A stretch of 10,699 bases of DNA, from the NCBI GenBank assembly GCA_034437075.1, contig DAOTVD010000042.1:1-10699 (forward strand), read 5' to 3'. Positions 1-7,601 of this stretch are shown here, piece after piece. The notes under the pieces were generated by a model. It ran no database searches. It was not told the origin of the DNA and saw only the letters and a list, made by a program, of their open reading frames with translations. A program made the position numbers and the translations under genes. The first letter of the stretch is position 1. Each line of letters begins with the position of its first letter. This stretch comes from DAOTVD01 sp034437075 (GTDB lineage: Bacteria; Chloroflexota; Anaerolineae; Aggregatilineales; J027).

Positions 1-279
1 AACGCCCCCGCGACGCATAACCCCCTGGCCCTGGCCGAACGGGCGACTGGCATTGAAAATTTGCGCATTCATCTGGATAATGCTCAAAATGATAGCGGTG
101 GGCAAAACGTGATCGTGTTTTCGAACACCTTGCGCGAGCGCAACATCACGCATAGCTATATCATCAACCCGGTGGGTGGGCATGATAATGCGTATTGGGG
201 CGCGAACTTGCAAGAATATCTGACCTTCTATAGCCAACCCTGGGCCACCACCGCTGAGGAGTTGCCATCATGTCAATGA
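1..279 (+). CDS. Putative secreted esterase (alpha/beta hydrolase), C-terminal fragment
   Basis: The 5' part lies outside the window; reading frame 1 is open from base 1 and gives 92 residues before TGA at 277-279. The fragment aligns without gaps to residues 300-391 of the next gene, with 40 of 92 positions identical by hand count, so the two are tandem paralogues. Both keep the segment HNPLALA, a D-x3-QND segment that probably holds the catalytic acid, and a His followed by x-NAYW that probably is the catalytic His of a Ser-Asp-His triad. The nucleophile serine would be upstream and is not seen. The family is inferred from the paralogue, which resembles the putative esterase (esterase D/feruloyl esterase-like) group. 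By analogy the missing N-terminus probably carries a signal peptide and perhaps a PPC domain. The TTG at 61 is internal, not a start. Its last 10 bases overlap the next gene, indicating one transcript. Confidence 0.8.
   Translation, partial: NAPATHNPLALAERATGIENLRIHLDNAQNDSGGQNVIVFSNTLRERNITHSYIINPVGGHDNAYWGANLQEYLTFYSQPWATTAEELPSCQ
256..261 (+). promoter_or_regulatory. Ribosome binding site deciding the esterase start
   Basis: GAGGAG lies inside the end of the preceding coding region, 8 bases before ATG 270 and 14 before ATG 276. The spacing favours ATG 270 as the start. Confidence 0.6.
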
Positions 280-1469
280 AAATCGTCATCTTGTTGGGGA
301 TAATGGTCGTATTGCCCCTCGCAACCACTGCGCAAGAGGCCCCATCTATAGCTGGAACGCTGGCGCTCGGTGAACCTGTCGTCGGCGAATTGGCGGGGGA
401 TGAAGCGCAAAGCTGGGCGTTCTCTGCACAGGCGGGGGAACGTGTACATATTTCGGCAGAGCGCTATCCGCCGAATCCCGACACGTTACTCGACCCCGCG
501 CTCACGGTCACTGGGCCAGATGGTACGCTCATCGCGGAAGATGATGATAGCGGGGTCTGGGCCGATGCGCTCTTGCTCGATCTGACACTGCCACAAGATG
601 GGCTGTATAACGTGACCGTGCGCAATGTCTATGCTTGGGAGGGCGGCTCCTATCAATTGACGGTGGCCCCCAGTATGTATCCCCAGAATTGCAGCACGCC
701 GCGCGGTGATGTGCTAGTGGGGCAGATGCCCAGTGACATCATCGGCGGCACACTGCGCTATCGGATACTTCTGCCGCCTTGCCATGCCGAAATCGGACGC
801 CAATGGCCCTACGCGCTTCTGATGCATGGGTCGAATTCCAGCGATGAACATTGGCAACAACTCGGCGCGGATGAAGCGCTAACGCGCGGCGTCGCGCTAG
901 GCCGCTTGCCCTACATGGCCCTAGCGCTGCCCTTTGGCGGCCAACTCGCGAACACCAACACTTTTCGCGAAGGCGGCTCCTACGAATATGTATTGGTGGA
1001 TGAATTCATGCCATTCATTGAGGGCAACCATTGCCTACAAGCTGAGCGCACCGGGCGCGGTATTGGCGGCATCTCGCGCGGGGGGTTTTGGGCCTTTCTC
1101 GTGGCCTTCCGGCATCCCGAGTTATTCAGCGCACTGGGAGGCCATAGCCCATTTTTCGATTTGTATCATGCGCCGGCCAGCCATAATCCGCTCGCTTTGG
1201 CGCTCGCGACACCGCCATCCCCCGCCTTGCGGGTTTGGATGGATCGTGGCCAGAACGATTACGCACAACTGAATATTGATTTGCAACACGAACGCCTAAC
1301 CCAAAACGGCATCGTGCATACGTTCCAACTCAACCCAGTCGGGCAGCATAACAATGCCTATTGGTCAGCCCATCTTGATGATTATCTGGCCTTTTACAGC
1401 GCCGAATGGCCCCTAGACCCTGCCGACCTGCCAGCGTGTGCAGTGCCTGCGCCAGAGGATGTGCCATGA
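270..1469 (+). CDS. Secreted putative esterase with N-terminal PPC domain
   Basis: A 399-residue exported enzyme. Residues 1-21 form a signal peptide with probable cleavage after TTA. Residues about 27-132 are a PPC-like beta-sandwich (bacterial pre-peptidase C-terminal family) ending its central loop with AEDDDSG at 89-95. Residues about 140-391 resemble the putative esterase alpha/beta hydrolase family: MHGSNS at 185-190 near the oxyanion region, nucleophile elbow GISRG with Ser269, candidate acids Asp325 and Asp330, and probable catalytic His360 before NNAYW. Cysteines 141, 171, 255 and 390 could form two disulfides outside the cell. The substrate is unknown; a carboxylic ester or acylated polysaccharide is plausible, a peptide less so. 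ATG at 270 is chosen because GAGGAG (256-261) sits 8 bases upstream; ATG 276, which overlaps the previous stop as ATGA, is an alternative. Translation is coupled on both sides. Confidence 0.85.
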   Translation: MSMKIVILLGIMVVLPLATTAQEAPSIAGTLALGEPVVGELAGDEAQSWAFSAQAGERVHISAERYPPNPDTLLDPALTVTGPDGTLIAEDDDSGVWADALLLDLTLPQDGLYNVTVRNVYAWEGGSYQLTVAPSMYPQNCSTPRGDVLVGQMPSDIIGGTLRYRILLPPCHAEIGRQWPYALLMHGSNSSDEHWQQLGADEALTRGVALGRLPYMALALPFGGQLANTNTFREGGSYEYVLVDEFMPFIEGNHCLQAERTGRGIGGISRGGFWAFLVAFRHPELFSALGGHSPFFDLYHAPASHNPLALALATPPSPALRVWMDRGQNDYAQLNIDLQHERLTQNGIVHTFQLNPVGQHNNAYWSAHLDDYLAFYSAEWPLDPADLPACAVPAPEDVP

Positions 1470-2914
1470 TGAAGCGGTTACTTTGGCTGTGCGGCCTAAG
1501 CCTATTCTTGTTGGCCGCTTGTGACGATACCGACACCGTGACGATAGAAGTGCCTACCCAAGCGCGCCTCGCCGACACCGCAACCCCTCTGCCCGCAAGT
1601 GACACACCACCCCCTACCGGAACAGCGACCATCACCCCGACGCCTACTGCTATACCCCCCAGCCCTAGCGCAACGCGCGGCTTACTCCCCACATCCGCGC
1701 CGATTGTGATCCCGCCGACCCTAACGCCCTCACTCACTAGCGATGCCCCAACAGCACCGCCGACACTTGCCCCGACCATCCCCACCAACACCCCTGAGGA
1801 TGACCCGCCACCCGAGAGCACGCGGGATAACATCGGGGAAAATCCTCAAGAGACGACTTCGAACCCTAGCAATGATGTTCCGGCCAATGGGGTGACGCCG
1901 CTGGGGCGCTTGGAACTTAACCAAACCGTCGGCGGGGATATTGTGCAAGCAGGCGAAACCCATCGCTATACCTTCCTCGGCTTGGCCGAAGATACGATCA
2001 CCCTGGCGGCTAATCTATCGCCTGAAAATCCCGGTGATTTGAATCCGCGCTTGCGCTTGCAAGGCCCCGATGGCGCGATTATCGCCGAAAATGATAACTT
2101 TTTGCCCACCGCACGCGATGCGGCCCTGACGAATGTCGTTTTACCCTCTACAGGCGTATATACCGTGTTCGTTTCTAGTGCAGACGAAACTGGCTTGGGT
2201 GCCTATTTACTGACGTTAGGCGATGCGCCGCTCACGTTGCGCGATGTGCAACGCGGCCCAGCGCTCGAAAATGAACCAAACGACCAGCAAATCGAAACCC
2301 TGGGCGCCCGCGAGATATGGACGGTGGAATTGGACGGCGGTGAACGGATTTCGGTATCTGTGGAAGTGCTTGACCCCGAAAGCGCTCTGGACGTTATGGA
2401 CGAAGTCATCGCGCCGGATGGCGAAAGCCTGGCCTTTGATGATGACAGCGGCGCGAATAATAACGCCTTTCTGCGCGACATCAGCACAACCGGAGCCGGG
2501 ACCTACGAAATTCGCATCGCGGCGCAGAATAACGCCACGGTGGGGGCTTACCGGCTGTGGTGGCAGCGCGCCACCGATCCGCCGACCGCGCCACCGCCCA
2601 CCAACGCGCCGACGCTATCCCCGCCGACCGGACGGCTCGACATCACGATTTTGCCGGATGAGACCTTCACCATGCAGGTTGCGGGCGACACGGGGCAAAC
2701 GCTGAATATCGTCCTGGAAGGGCACGAGGAATTCGATTCTGTTTTGCGTGTCATCGACCCAGTCGGTAGTATCATAGTAGATGTGGATGATGTCGCTGGC
2801 TCGCTAGACCCACGCACGCGCCTCACCCTCCTTAGCACGGGCGTTTATACCGTGCAAGTGAGTGGATATGATGGCAGCGGGGGTGATGTCATCATGAATT
2901 ATATTGTGCGATAA
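1466..2914 (+). CDS. Lipoprotein with Pro/Thr-rich spacer and three PPC-like domains
   Basis: An exported 482-residue lipoprotein. The N-terminus has Met-Met-Lys-Arg, a hydrophobic stretch and lipobox LAAC (16-19), so Cys19 is probably lipidated and the protein anchored to the outer face of the membrane. Residues about 25-140 are a low-complexity Pro/Thr/Ser/Ala-rich spacer of the type that lifts domains through the cell wall. Three beta-sandwich units follow: about 143-252, about 265-366 (starting ENEPND and holding AFDDDSG at 323-329) and about 390-482, the last two separated by a second Pro/Thr linker. The first and third have altered loops (AENDN; DVDDVAG). No catalytic motif is visible, so a binding, scaffold or adhesion role is likely. 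The start is ATG 1466, which overlaps the esterase stop as ATGA and has AGAGGA at 1454-1459; an upstream in-frame ATG at 1406 would spoil the signal sequence. Confidence 0.85.
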   Translation: MMKRLLWLCGLSLFLLAACDDTDTVTIEVPTQARLADTATPLPASDTPPPTGTATITPTPTAIPPSPSATRGLLPTSAPIVIPPTLTPSLTSDAPTAPPTLAPTIPTNTPEDDPPPESTRDNIGENPQETTSNPSNDVPANGVTPLGRLELNQTVGGDIVQAGETHRYTFLGLAEDTITLAANLSPENPGDLNPRLRLQGPDGAIIAENDNFLPTARDAALTNVVLPSTGVYTVFVSSADETGLGAYLLTLGDAPLTLRDVQRGPALENEPNDQQIETLGAREIWTVELDGGERISVSVEVLDPESALDVMDEVIAPDGESLAFDDDSGANNNAFLRDISTTGAGTYEIRIAAQNNATVGAYRLWWQRATDPPTAPPPTNAPTLSPPTGRLDITILPDETFTMQVAGDTGQTLNIVLEGHEEFDSVLRVIDPVGSIIVDVDDVAGSLDPRTRLTLLSTGVYTVQVSGYDGSGGDVIMNYIVR

Positions 2915-2942
2915 TGTGCGAAATGGAGAGGATGACAAACAC

Positions 2943-5354
2943 ATGCTGAAATCATCTATCGTGAGCCCGTTTATTTTGGCGCTCATGTTCGTGACGGGGA
3001 CCATTCTGGCGGCCCCACTTCTGCAACCGACACCCATCGCGTATGGTGAATCTATACAAGACGACCTGACAGCCAGCCAAGCGCGCGATTACATGTTTCA
3101 GGGCACAAGCGGCGACATCATTACGATTGATCTCGCGGCGGAATTCGACGGCGTTTTGGAACTCGTCGCCCCAGATGACACCATATTAGCGTTTGATGAT
3201 GATAGTGGGGTTGGCCTGAATCCTTGGATCGAAGCGGTCACCCTGCCGGAAACAGGCGAGTACATTATCCGCGTATCGTCGTTTGCATCGCTGGGTGAAG
3301 GCAGTTTTACGCTTAGCCTAACGCGCACGGGCACTGGCGAGCCGACCACCCCCGACGATGCCCCAACCGCCAACGTAATCCCCATCGGTTTTGCTGAAGC
3401 CACGTCGGGGATTCTCGAACCTGGCCAAAGCCTGCGCTTTACGCTAGATGCACAAATGGGCGATGTCCTGACGGCCAGCGTTCAGAGTGATTTTGATGCG
3501 GTATTGGAAGTATCCGGCCCGACAGGCGAGTTCATCGTGTTTGATGATGACTCGGGTGGCAACCGCCAAACGATCATTGAAAACATCACGCTGCCAACGA
3601 CCGGGCTTTATACGCTGGTGCTTTCCGGCTTTGATGAGCAAGCTGGCGGCAGCTACACGCTGGAAATCGGCCCCAACCCGGCCACCACCACCACCCCAAC
3701 CACACCAGACGACGAGCAGATGCTTCCTCAGGCGGTCAGCTTTGGGGACAGCGTTAGTGACGAATTGACCGCCGGGCAAGACGCTCGCTTTCTGTTTGAT
3801 GCGCGCCCTGGGGATATTGCAACCGTGACCTTAGATGCAGCGTTCGATGGCATCTTGGAACTATACGCGCCAGACAATACGCTCATCGCTAGCGATGATG
3901 ATAGTGGTGAGGGCCTCAATCCCTTGCTGGCCGACATCCCCCTTAACCAAGCAGGAGCATACACGATCCTCGTCAGCGCCTTTAGCCCCTCGGACAGTGG
4001 AACATATACCCTGACCCTAGAGGGCGTGGCCATCGCAGAACCCGATGATCCACCCGCCACCGAGGCCCAGGTGATTGTGCCGGGCGAAACAGTAGGCGGC
4101 GTGTTGGCTTCGCCGGATGAAGTCGATCAGTTTGTATTCAACGCGCAGGCTGGCGATGTCATTTCCGTGATGGCCTCTAGCCTGGAATGGGTCGGCCCGC
4201 TCGATTTGGTGATGGAAATCACCGGGCCGAATGGCGAATTTGTGGCCACGGACGATGATGGCGGCTGGCGTTTGAATCCCCTGCTAGTGGGGCTAGAACT
4301 CCCTACAGAAGGCACTTACACCATCGCTATCCGCAGCTTTGCGGCGGCGTCCTCGGGTGAATATCGCCTGGCGTTGGCACGGGGCACCGTATTCCTAGCA
4401 CCCTCGGGCGAGGTAGCCGAGCCCTTGCCCGCGCCCATAACGACACTCGACCTTAACTTACCCGCCACGAGCACCCAGACGTATAGCTTTATCGCCGTGG
4501 CCGGGGATAGCTTACTTCTGGAAACGCCCGCAGCCCCTACCAATGACCTGACCGCCAGTATTCTGATGCCTGGCGTTGTGGAAGTGCCCGTGACGTTCGG
4601 TGAAAACTTGGAAATCCCCGAAACGGGCGATTATATGTTGATTTTTTCTAGTGAGGCAGGCGGCGCGGCCCAAGTGGCGGTATCCGTAAGTGCCACGCTC
4701 ACTGAGCCCAATCTGGTAACCCTGGGCGAAGTTGCCATTGGAGTGCCGGTTAGCGGGCTAGTTGAGGAAAATACGATACTAGAATGGCGCTTTCAGCCGG
4801 TGCTCTCGGGCGAATATCAATTCACAGTCAATAGCGAAGACCCCGATGGGCGCTACGATCCCTATGTGACCGTCGTTGATGAAAATGGAAATGTACTGGC
4901 CGAAGATGACGATAGCGCCGGTCGTTTTGATGCCCAAATTGCAGCTTTGCCCCTGGAAGGCGGGCAGGCAGTCCGCATTCAGGTCAGCAGTTTTGACCTA
5001 GCCTCCGGTGGCCCTTATGAATTGACCGTTGCTGCATCATCCGTGACGGAGGTGCCCGATCTGGACGGCGGAAACATCCAGCTTGGGGAAAGCGCCCGGG
5101 GTGAGTTGCTTCTGCCCGGCCAGCAAGCGAACTATGGCCTAGAAGTTTCTGAGCCTGGCGTGTATCGCTTGACTGTCGATGGATTGCGCGTGCCAGTTGT
5201 GGAAATTTACGCCGCAGATGGTGCATTGGTCGCGCGCGGGGTTGGCACCTTAGAATCGCCGCTCGATGCTAATACGGCCTATCGCATATCGATCTTTGAT
5301 CGCCTGAATGCCAGTGGTGATTTCACCCTGGAGGTGAACGCGATCAGCGAGTAA
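2943..5354 (+). CDS. Secreted protein of about seven tandem PPC-like domains
   Basis: An 803-residue protein with a signal peptide (residues 1 to about 24, cleavage near ILAA). The rest is a chain of beta-sandwich units of 90-110 residues at roughly 32-128, 144-243, 263-361, 376-480, 497-584, 590-698 and 711-802. Units 1-3 carry FDDDSG or SDDDSG (84-89, 200-205, 317-322), unit 4 TDDDGG, unit 6 EDDDSA; units 5 and 7 have lost the acidic loop. Each intact unit also shows a strand pattern ending with G-x-Y/F-x-L or similar. There is no enzyme domain, membrane helix or sorting signal at the C-terminus. PPC domains often accompany secreted peptidases; a protein made only of them is likely a surface or matrix binding protein, possibly calcium-dependent through the acidic loops (inference). 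Start ATG 2943 is preferred over TTG 2904 because the signal peptide begins there, with GGAGAGG at 2925-2931. Confidence 0.85.
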   Translation: MLKSSIVSPFILALMFVTGTILAAPLLQPTPIAYGESIQDDLTASQARDYMFQGTSGDIITIDLAAEFDGVLELVAPDDTILAFDDDSGVGLNPWIEAVTLPETGEYIIRVSSFASLGEGSFTLSLTRTGTGEPTTPDDAPTANVIPIGFAEATSGILEPGQSLRFTLDAQMGDVLTASVQSDFDAVLEVSGPTGEFIVFDDDSGGNRQTIIENITLPTTGLYTLVLSGFDEQAGGSYTLEIGPNPATTTTPTTPDDEQMLPQAVSFGDSVSDELTAGQDARFLFDARPGDIATVTLDAAFDGILELYAPDNTLIASDDDSGEGLNPLLADIPLNQAGAYTILVSAFSPSDSGTYTLTLEGVAIAEPDDPPATEAQVIVPGETVGGVLASPDEVDQFVFNAQAGDVISVMASSLEWVGPLDLVMEITGPNGEFVATDDDGGWRLNPLLVGLELPTEGTYTIAIRSFAAASSGEYRLALARGTVFLAPSGEVAEPLPAPITTLDLNLPATSTQTYSFIAVAGDSLLLETPAAPTNDLTASILMPGVVEVPVTFGENLEIPETGDYMLIFSSEAGGAAQVAVSVSATLTEPNLVTLGEVAIGVPVSGLVEENTILEWRFQPVLSGEYQFTVNSEDPDGRYDPYVTVVDENGNVLAEDDDSAGRFDAQIAALPLEGGQAVRIQVSSFDLASGGPYELTVAASSVTEVPDLDGGNIQLGESARGELLLPGQQANYGLEVSEPGVYRLTVDGLRVPVVEIYAADGALVARGVGTLESPLDANTAYRISIFDRLNASGDFTLEVNAISE
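3195..4919 (+). repeat. Repeated Asp-rich loop codons within tandem PPC domains
   Basis: The coding sequence for DDDSG-type loops recurs at 3195-3209, 3543-3557, 3894-3908, 4251-4265 (DDDGG) and 4905-4919 (DDDSA). The first three are about 350 bases apart and the next about 357, matching one domain per repeat. Related copies occur in the neighbouring genes at 540-554 and 2438-2452. The DNA is diverged between copies, so these are old protein-level duplications and not recent DNA repeats. Confidence 0.75.
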
Positions 5355-5376
5355 GCGCAGCCAATAAGCTCCGCAT

Positions 5377-5407
5377 AAAAGAGCCTCGGGTGAGGCTCTT
5401 TTTTTTT
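5377..5407 (+). terminator. Rho-independent terminator of the PPC operon, possibly bidirectional
   Basis: A perfect 8-base-pair stem, AGAGCCTC (5380-5387) with GAGGCTCT (5392-5399) around a GGGT loop, is followed by nine T residues (5399-5407). It starts 22 bases after the stop at 5354. Four A residues before the stem (5377-5380) give a short T-run on the minus strand, so it may also weakly stop transcription from the converging lipoprotein gene that ends at 5470. Confidence 0.9.
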
Positions 5408-5469
5408 CTGCGGGGAAAATGAGTAGCGTCAGTGGTAATGTCCTAATCTGGGGGGTATTGTCAAACCTT

Positions 5470-6159
5470 TTACTCGGACAAATCGGCGGCCATCATCGTC
5501 AAATTATCAAACTGGACAACGACTTCGCCGCTCTCGGATACGCCTTCCACAAAGAATCCACCAAGCACGCCAACCTCACCGGGGGCCTGTACTTCATCAT
5601 CGCGGACATCCGCAATAAAGGTATCGTTAACATACAACGCCAGATAATCATCAATACAGACTGCCCGAAGCGTGTTCGACGCTTGGCCCTCATGAATAGC
5701 GTCATGTTGTACCCAGGGCACGATAAAAGACAAGCTCAAGCGGCGGCCTAGGTCGGCGCGGGCAATTGCCCCAAATCCATCGTTACTGACCAGAAAAGCA
5801 TAGCCTTCGCCATCCGAATTCACCCGGCACATCACGCCATATAGATTGTTATCATAAGCCGCTTGCGAGGTCGCATCGACGCGAATGTCAACATTCTGGG
5901 CTATTTCGCCGCCCTGCCCCCAGATGTAGCGGCTACTCTCCCCGGATTGCTCTAGATTAAGCACGCCATTTTCGACATACAACCGTGCATTCTCTTCGGG
6001 GAAATCGCCCGTCTCGAACGCGGTTTGCGCCTCTTCAAATTCGAACCGCGCCAGTACATCTCCGGTGTTGATCTCATCATTGCTATAGATTGCGTCTTCG
6101 CTGCCACAGGCTGCTAACATCAGCGCCATGGCCATTGCAGCCAATATCCACCTCAGCAT
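5470..6159 (-). CDS. Small lipoprotein with predicted LamG/DUF1080-like jelly-roll fold
   Basis: An exported 229-residue protein. The N-terminus has a charged residue, a hydrophobic run and lipobox LAAC at 15-18, so Cys18 is probably lipidated. The mature part (about 35-225) has alternating strands with YVENGVLNL (61-69), NNLYGVMCRV (104-113), GYAFLVSNDGFGAIAR (119-134), a YVNDTFI turn (176-182) and an ending VVVQFDNLTM (213-222). This pattern resembles the concanavalin-like jelly rolls of the LamG/DUF1080 type. No catalytic residues are evident. Cys111 and Cys168 could form a disulfide. GAGGAG lies 8 bases before the ATG (plus-strand 6168-6173). It follows the kinase gene by 82 bases on the same strand, with no terminator seen between them, so co-transcription is likely. 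A ligand-binding or sensing role is inferred from the neighbour only. Confidence 0.75.
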   Translation of the reverse strand: MLRWILAAMAMALMLAACGSEDAIYSNDEINTGDVLARFEFEEAQTAFETGDFPEENARLYVENGVLNLEQSGESSRYIWGQGGEIAQNVDIRVDATSQAAYDNNLYGVMCRVNSDGEGYAFLVSNDGFGAIARADLGRRLSLSFIVPWVQHDAIHEGQASNTLRAVCIDDYLALYVNDTFIADVRDDEVQAPGEVGVLGGFFVEGVSESGEVVVQFDNLTMMAADLSE

Positions 6160-6241
6160 TCTATATACTCCTCAATAAGCTTGATCTGAGCCATAGCCAA
6201 GAATTGCTGAGAAGGGCAAACCTTACCTTGGCCCTACTTCA

Positions 6242-7543
6242 TCAGGTCAGCAATAGGCCCAATGCGAAACAACTCGTTAAGCACATCCCCAGCAACAGCA
6301 GCAATACAATACCCACCACAATTGGCGGCCCTTTCAGCCCAAACATGAGGGGCTCACGTTGTTGGTTGTCTTGGGCCGAAACAAAACCAAAATGAATATC
6401 CTTATCGCCGCCCGCGGTCTCAACCACATGAATAAAGCGCCCGACATGCACTTCGGTGTTACCTTTTTCGTCTTCATGGACATATAGCCACGAATTCGGA
6501 TTGCCCCGATACAATGGCGCCTGCGTTTCTCTGGCCGTGGCGGTGTATGGCTCCGTAACGATGCTACCATCCACTGTGTTTTGTTCAGCGAGTACCTGGG
6601 CAGCTGGCCTTACGACTTCGGCTTTCGACTCTGGCGGGGTCGCAAAGCGCGATGATGGACCAGCCTGCACTTTTTCCGCTACACTCCCCAGCGACGCCCG
6701 CACGGGTGTTTCTAGGTCGCGAATAATTGCTTCAACCTGAGCGCCTACTAAGCGCACGCTGTTGATACGGGCGCTGATATCTTTTTCGGCCATCTGAAAA
6801 ATGAGCGCGCTCAATTGCTCGGGGATTTCGGGGCGTGTCTCAGGCAATGGCGGCAAGGGGTCATTCAAGATGGCCGTAATGGTCGCGGCGGCCATATCTT
6901 TGCGGAAAGGGTTATAGCCCGCGAGTAATTCGTAGAGCATCACCCCAAATGACCAAATATCAGTACGTTCATCGATGTGTTCACCTCGGCATGCTTCGGG
7001 GCTAAGATAAGCGAAGGTGCCCACTAAGGCCCCGGTTTCCGTGACGCGCGTGCGCCCCGCGATGGATGCCACGCCAAAATCAGTTAAGCGCGGGGTACCA
7101 TCTTCGGCTAGCATGACGTTATCCGGTTTAATATCACGGTGGACAATGCCCATGCGGTGCGTGCGGGTCAACGCATCGGCCAGATCGAGCGTGATCTCTA
7201 AAACATCGCCCAGGGGCAGCGCGCCATGCTGCTGGAGACGGTCGCGTAATGAACCGCCCGGTATATACTCCATCACCAGATAATGTTGGTTATCCTGGTT
7301 TACATAGTCCAGAATCCCGACGATGTTGGGGTGGTGAAGTTGGCGCAAAGCCTGGCCCTCGCGCGTAAACCGTTCCACCAGGTCGGGCGCATCTTCGACA
7401 ATTTCCGGTTTCAGGGCTTTAATCGCGACGCTTTGTTGCGCTTGTTGGTCGTACGCGCGATAGACATCGCCCATCCCCCCTTTGCCCAATAAATTCTGAA
7501 GCTGATAGCGGTCGCCCACAAATGGTTGTTTCGGCAAATTCAT
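6242..7543 (-). CDS. Hanks-type Ser/Thr protein kinase with C-terminal membrane anchor
   Basis: A 433-residue kinase that phosphorylates protein Ser/Thr with ATP. Residues about 13-275 form the kinase domain with all key motifs: glycine loop GKGGMG (20-25), VAIK with Lys42, Glu62 in the C-helix, HRDIKPDN (135-142) with catalytic Asp137, DFG (155-157), activation segment with Thr168/Thr170/Thr176, SPE (181-183) and Asp195 before IWSFG. Residues about 280-350 are a variable linker; 350-390 form a small compact stretch I cannot place. A hydrophobic helix at about 405-432 reaches the last residues (C-terminal LLLT), so the kinase is cytoplasmic and tail-anchored with no PASTA or other outside sensor. 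The start ATG 7543 lies 13 bases after a weak AAGG. It sits 58 bases after the oxidoreductase gene and upstream of a lipoprotein gene that could be its partner (inference). Confidence 0.93.
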   Translation of the reverse strand: MNLPKQPFVGDRYQLQNLLGKGGMGDVYRAYDQQAQQSVAIKALKPEIVEDAPDLVERFTREGQALRQLHHPNIVGILDYVNQDNQHYLVMEYIPGGSLRDRLQQHGALPLGDVLEITLDLADALTRTHRMGIVHRDIKPDNVMLAEDGTPRLTDFGVASIAGRTRVTETGALVGTFAYLSPEACRGEHIDERTDIWSFGVMLYELLAGYNPFRKDMAAATITAILNDPLPPLPETRPEIPEQLSALIFQMAEKDISARINSVRLVGAQVEAIIRDLETPVRASLGSVAEKVQAGPSSRFATPPESKAEVVRPAAQVLAEQNTVDGSIVTEPYTATARETQAPLYRGNPNSWLYVHEDEKGNTEVHVGRFIHVVETAGGDKDIHFGFVSAQDNQQREPLMFGLKGPPIVVGIVLLLLLGMCLTSCFALGLLLT

Positions 7544-7570
7544 CGCAAATTCGTAACCTTTTTGTTTCTC

Positions 7571-7597
7571 AATTTATATACGTTGGGGGAACGTCAA
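7571..7597 (-). promoter_or_regulatory. Possible kinase promoter with embedded inverted repeat
   Basis: Read on the minus strand, TTGACG (plus 7592-7597) resembles a -35 box and an AT-rich TATATAAATT (7571-7580) resembles a -10 region. The spacing is short (13-15 bases depending on the hexamer chosen), so the promoter call is weak. A perfect inverted repeat ACGTT-N5-AACGT (7580-7594) overlaps the putative -35 and spacer and could be an operator or just chance. Confidence 0.3.
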
Positions 7598-7601
7598 CGG
7601 T

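Noticed and set aside
1406..1465. Upstream in-frame ATG extending the PPC lipoprotein by 20 residues
   Set aside because: It would place a Pro/Arg/Cys-rich tail before the signal sequence; ATG 1466 has the ribosome site and ATGA overlap.
1330..1833. A 167-codon minus-strand open frame rich in Gly and Val
   Set aside because: It is antisense to the Pro/Thr-rich spacer of the lipoprotein; Pro/Thr codons read backwards give Gly/Val runs. No ribosome site or domain.
2904..2942. TTG start extending the seven-domain protein
   Set aside because: It would put 13 acidic and polar residues before the signal peptide; ATG 2943 fits better.
3195..4919. Regular spacing of about 350 bases considered as a CRISPR or DNA repeat array
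   Set aside because: The copies lie in frame inside a coding region, are diverged, and mark protein domains.
5419..5751. A 110-codon plus-strand frame after the terminator
   Set aside because: It is antisense to the lipoprotein at 5470-6159, which has a signal sequence, lipobox and ribosome site.
6160..6241. Gap between kinase and lipoprotein genes checked for a terminator or small RNA
   Set aside because: No stable hairpin with a T-run and no promoter-like pair was found.
7017..7283. An 88-codon plus-strand frame within the kinase gene
   Set aside because: It is antisense to the catalytic core of the kinase, whose motifs are complete.
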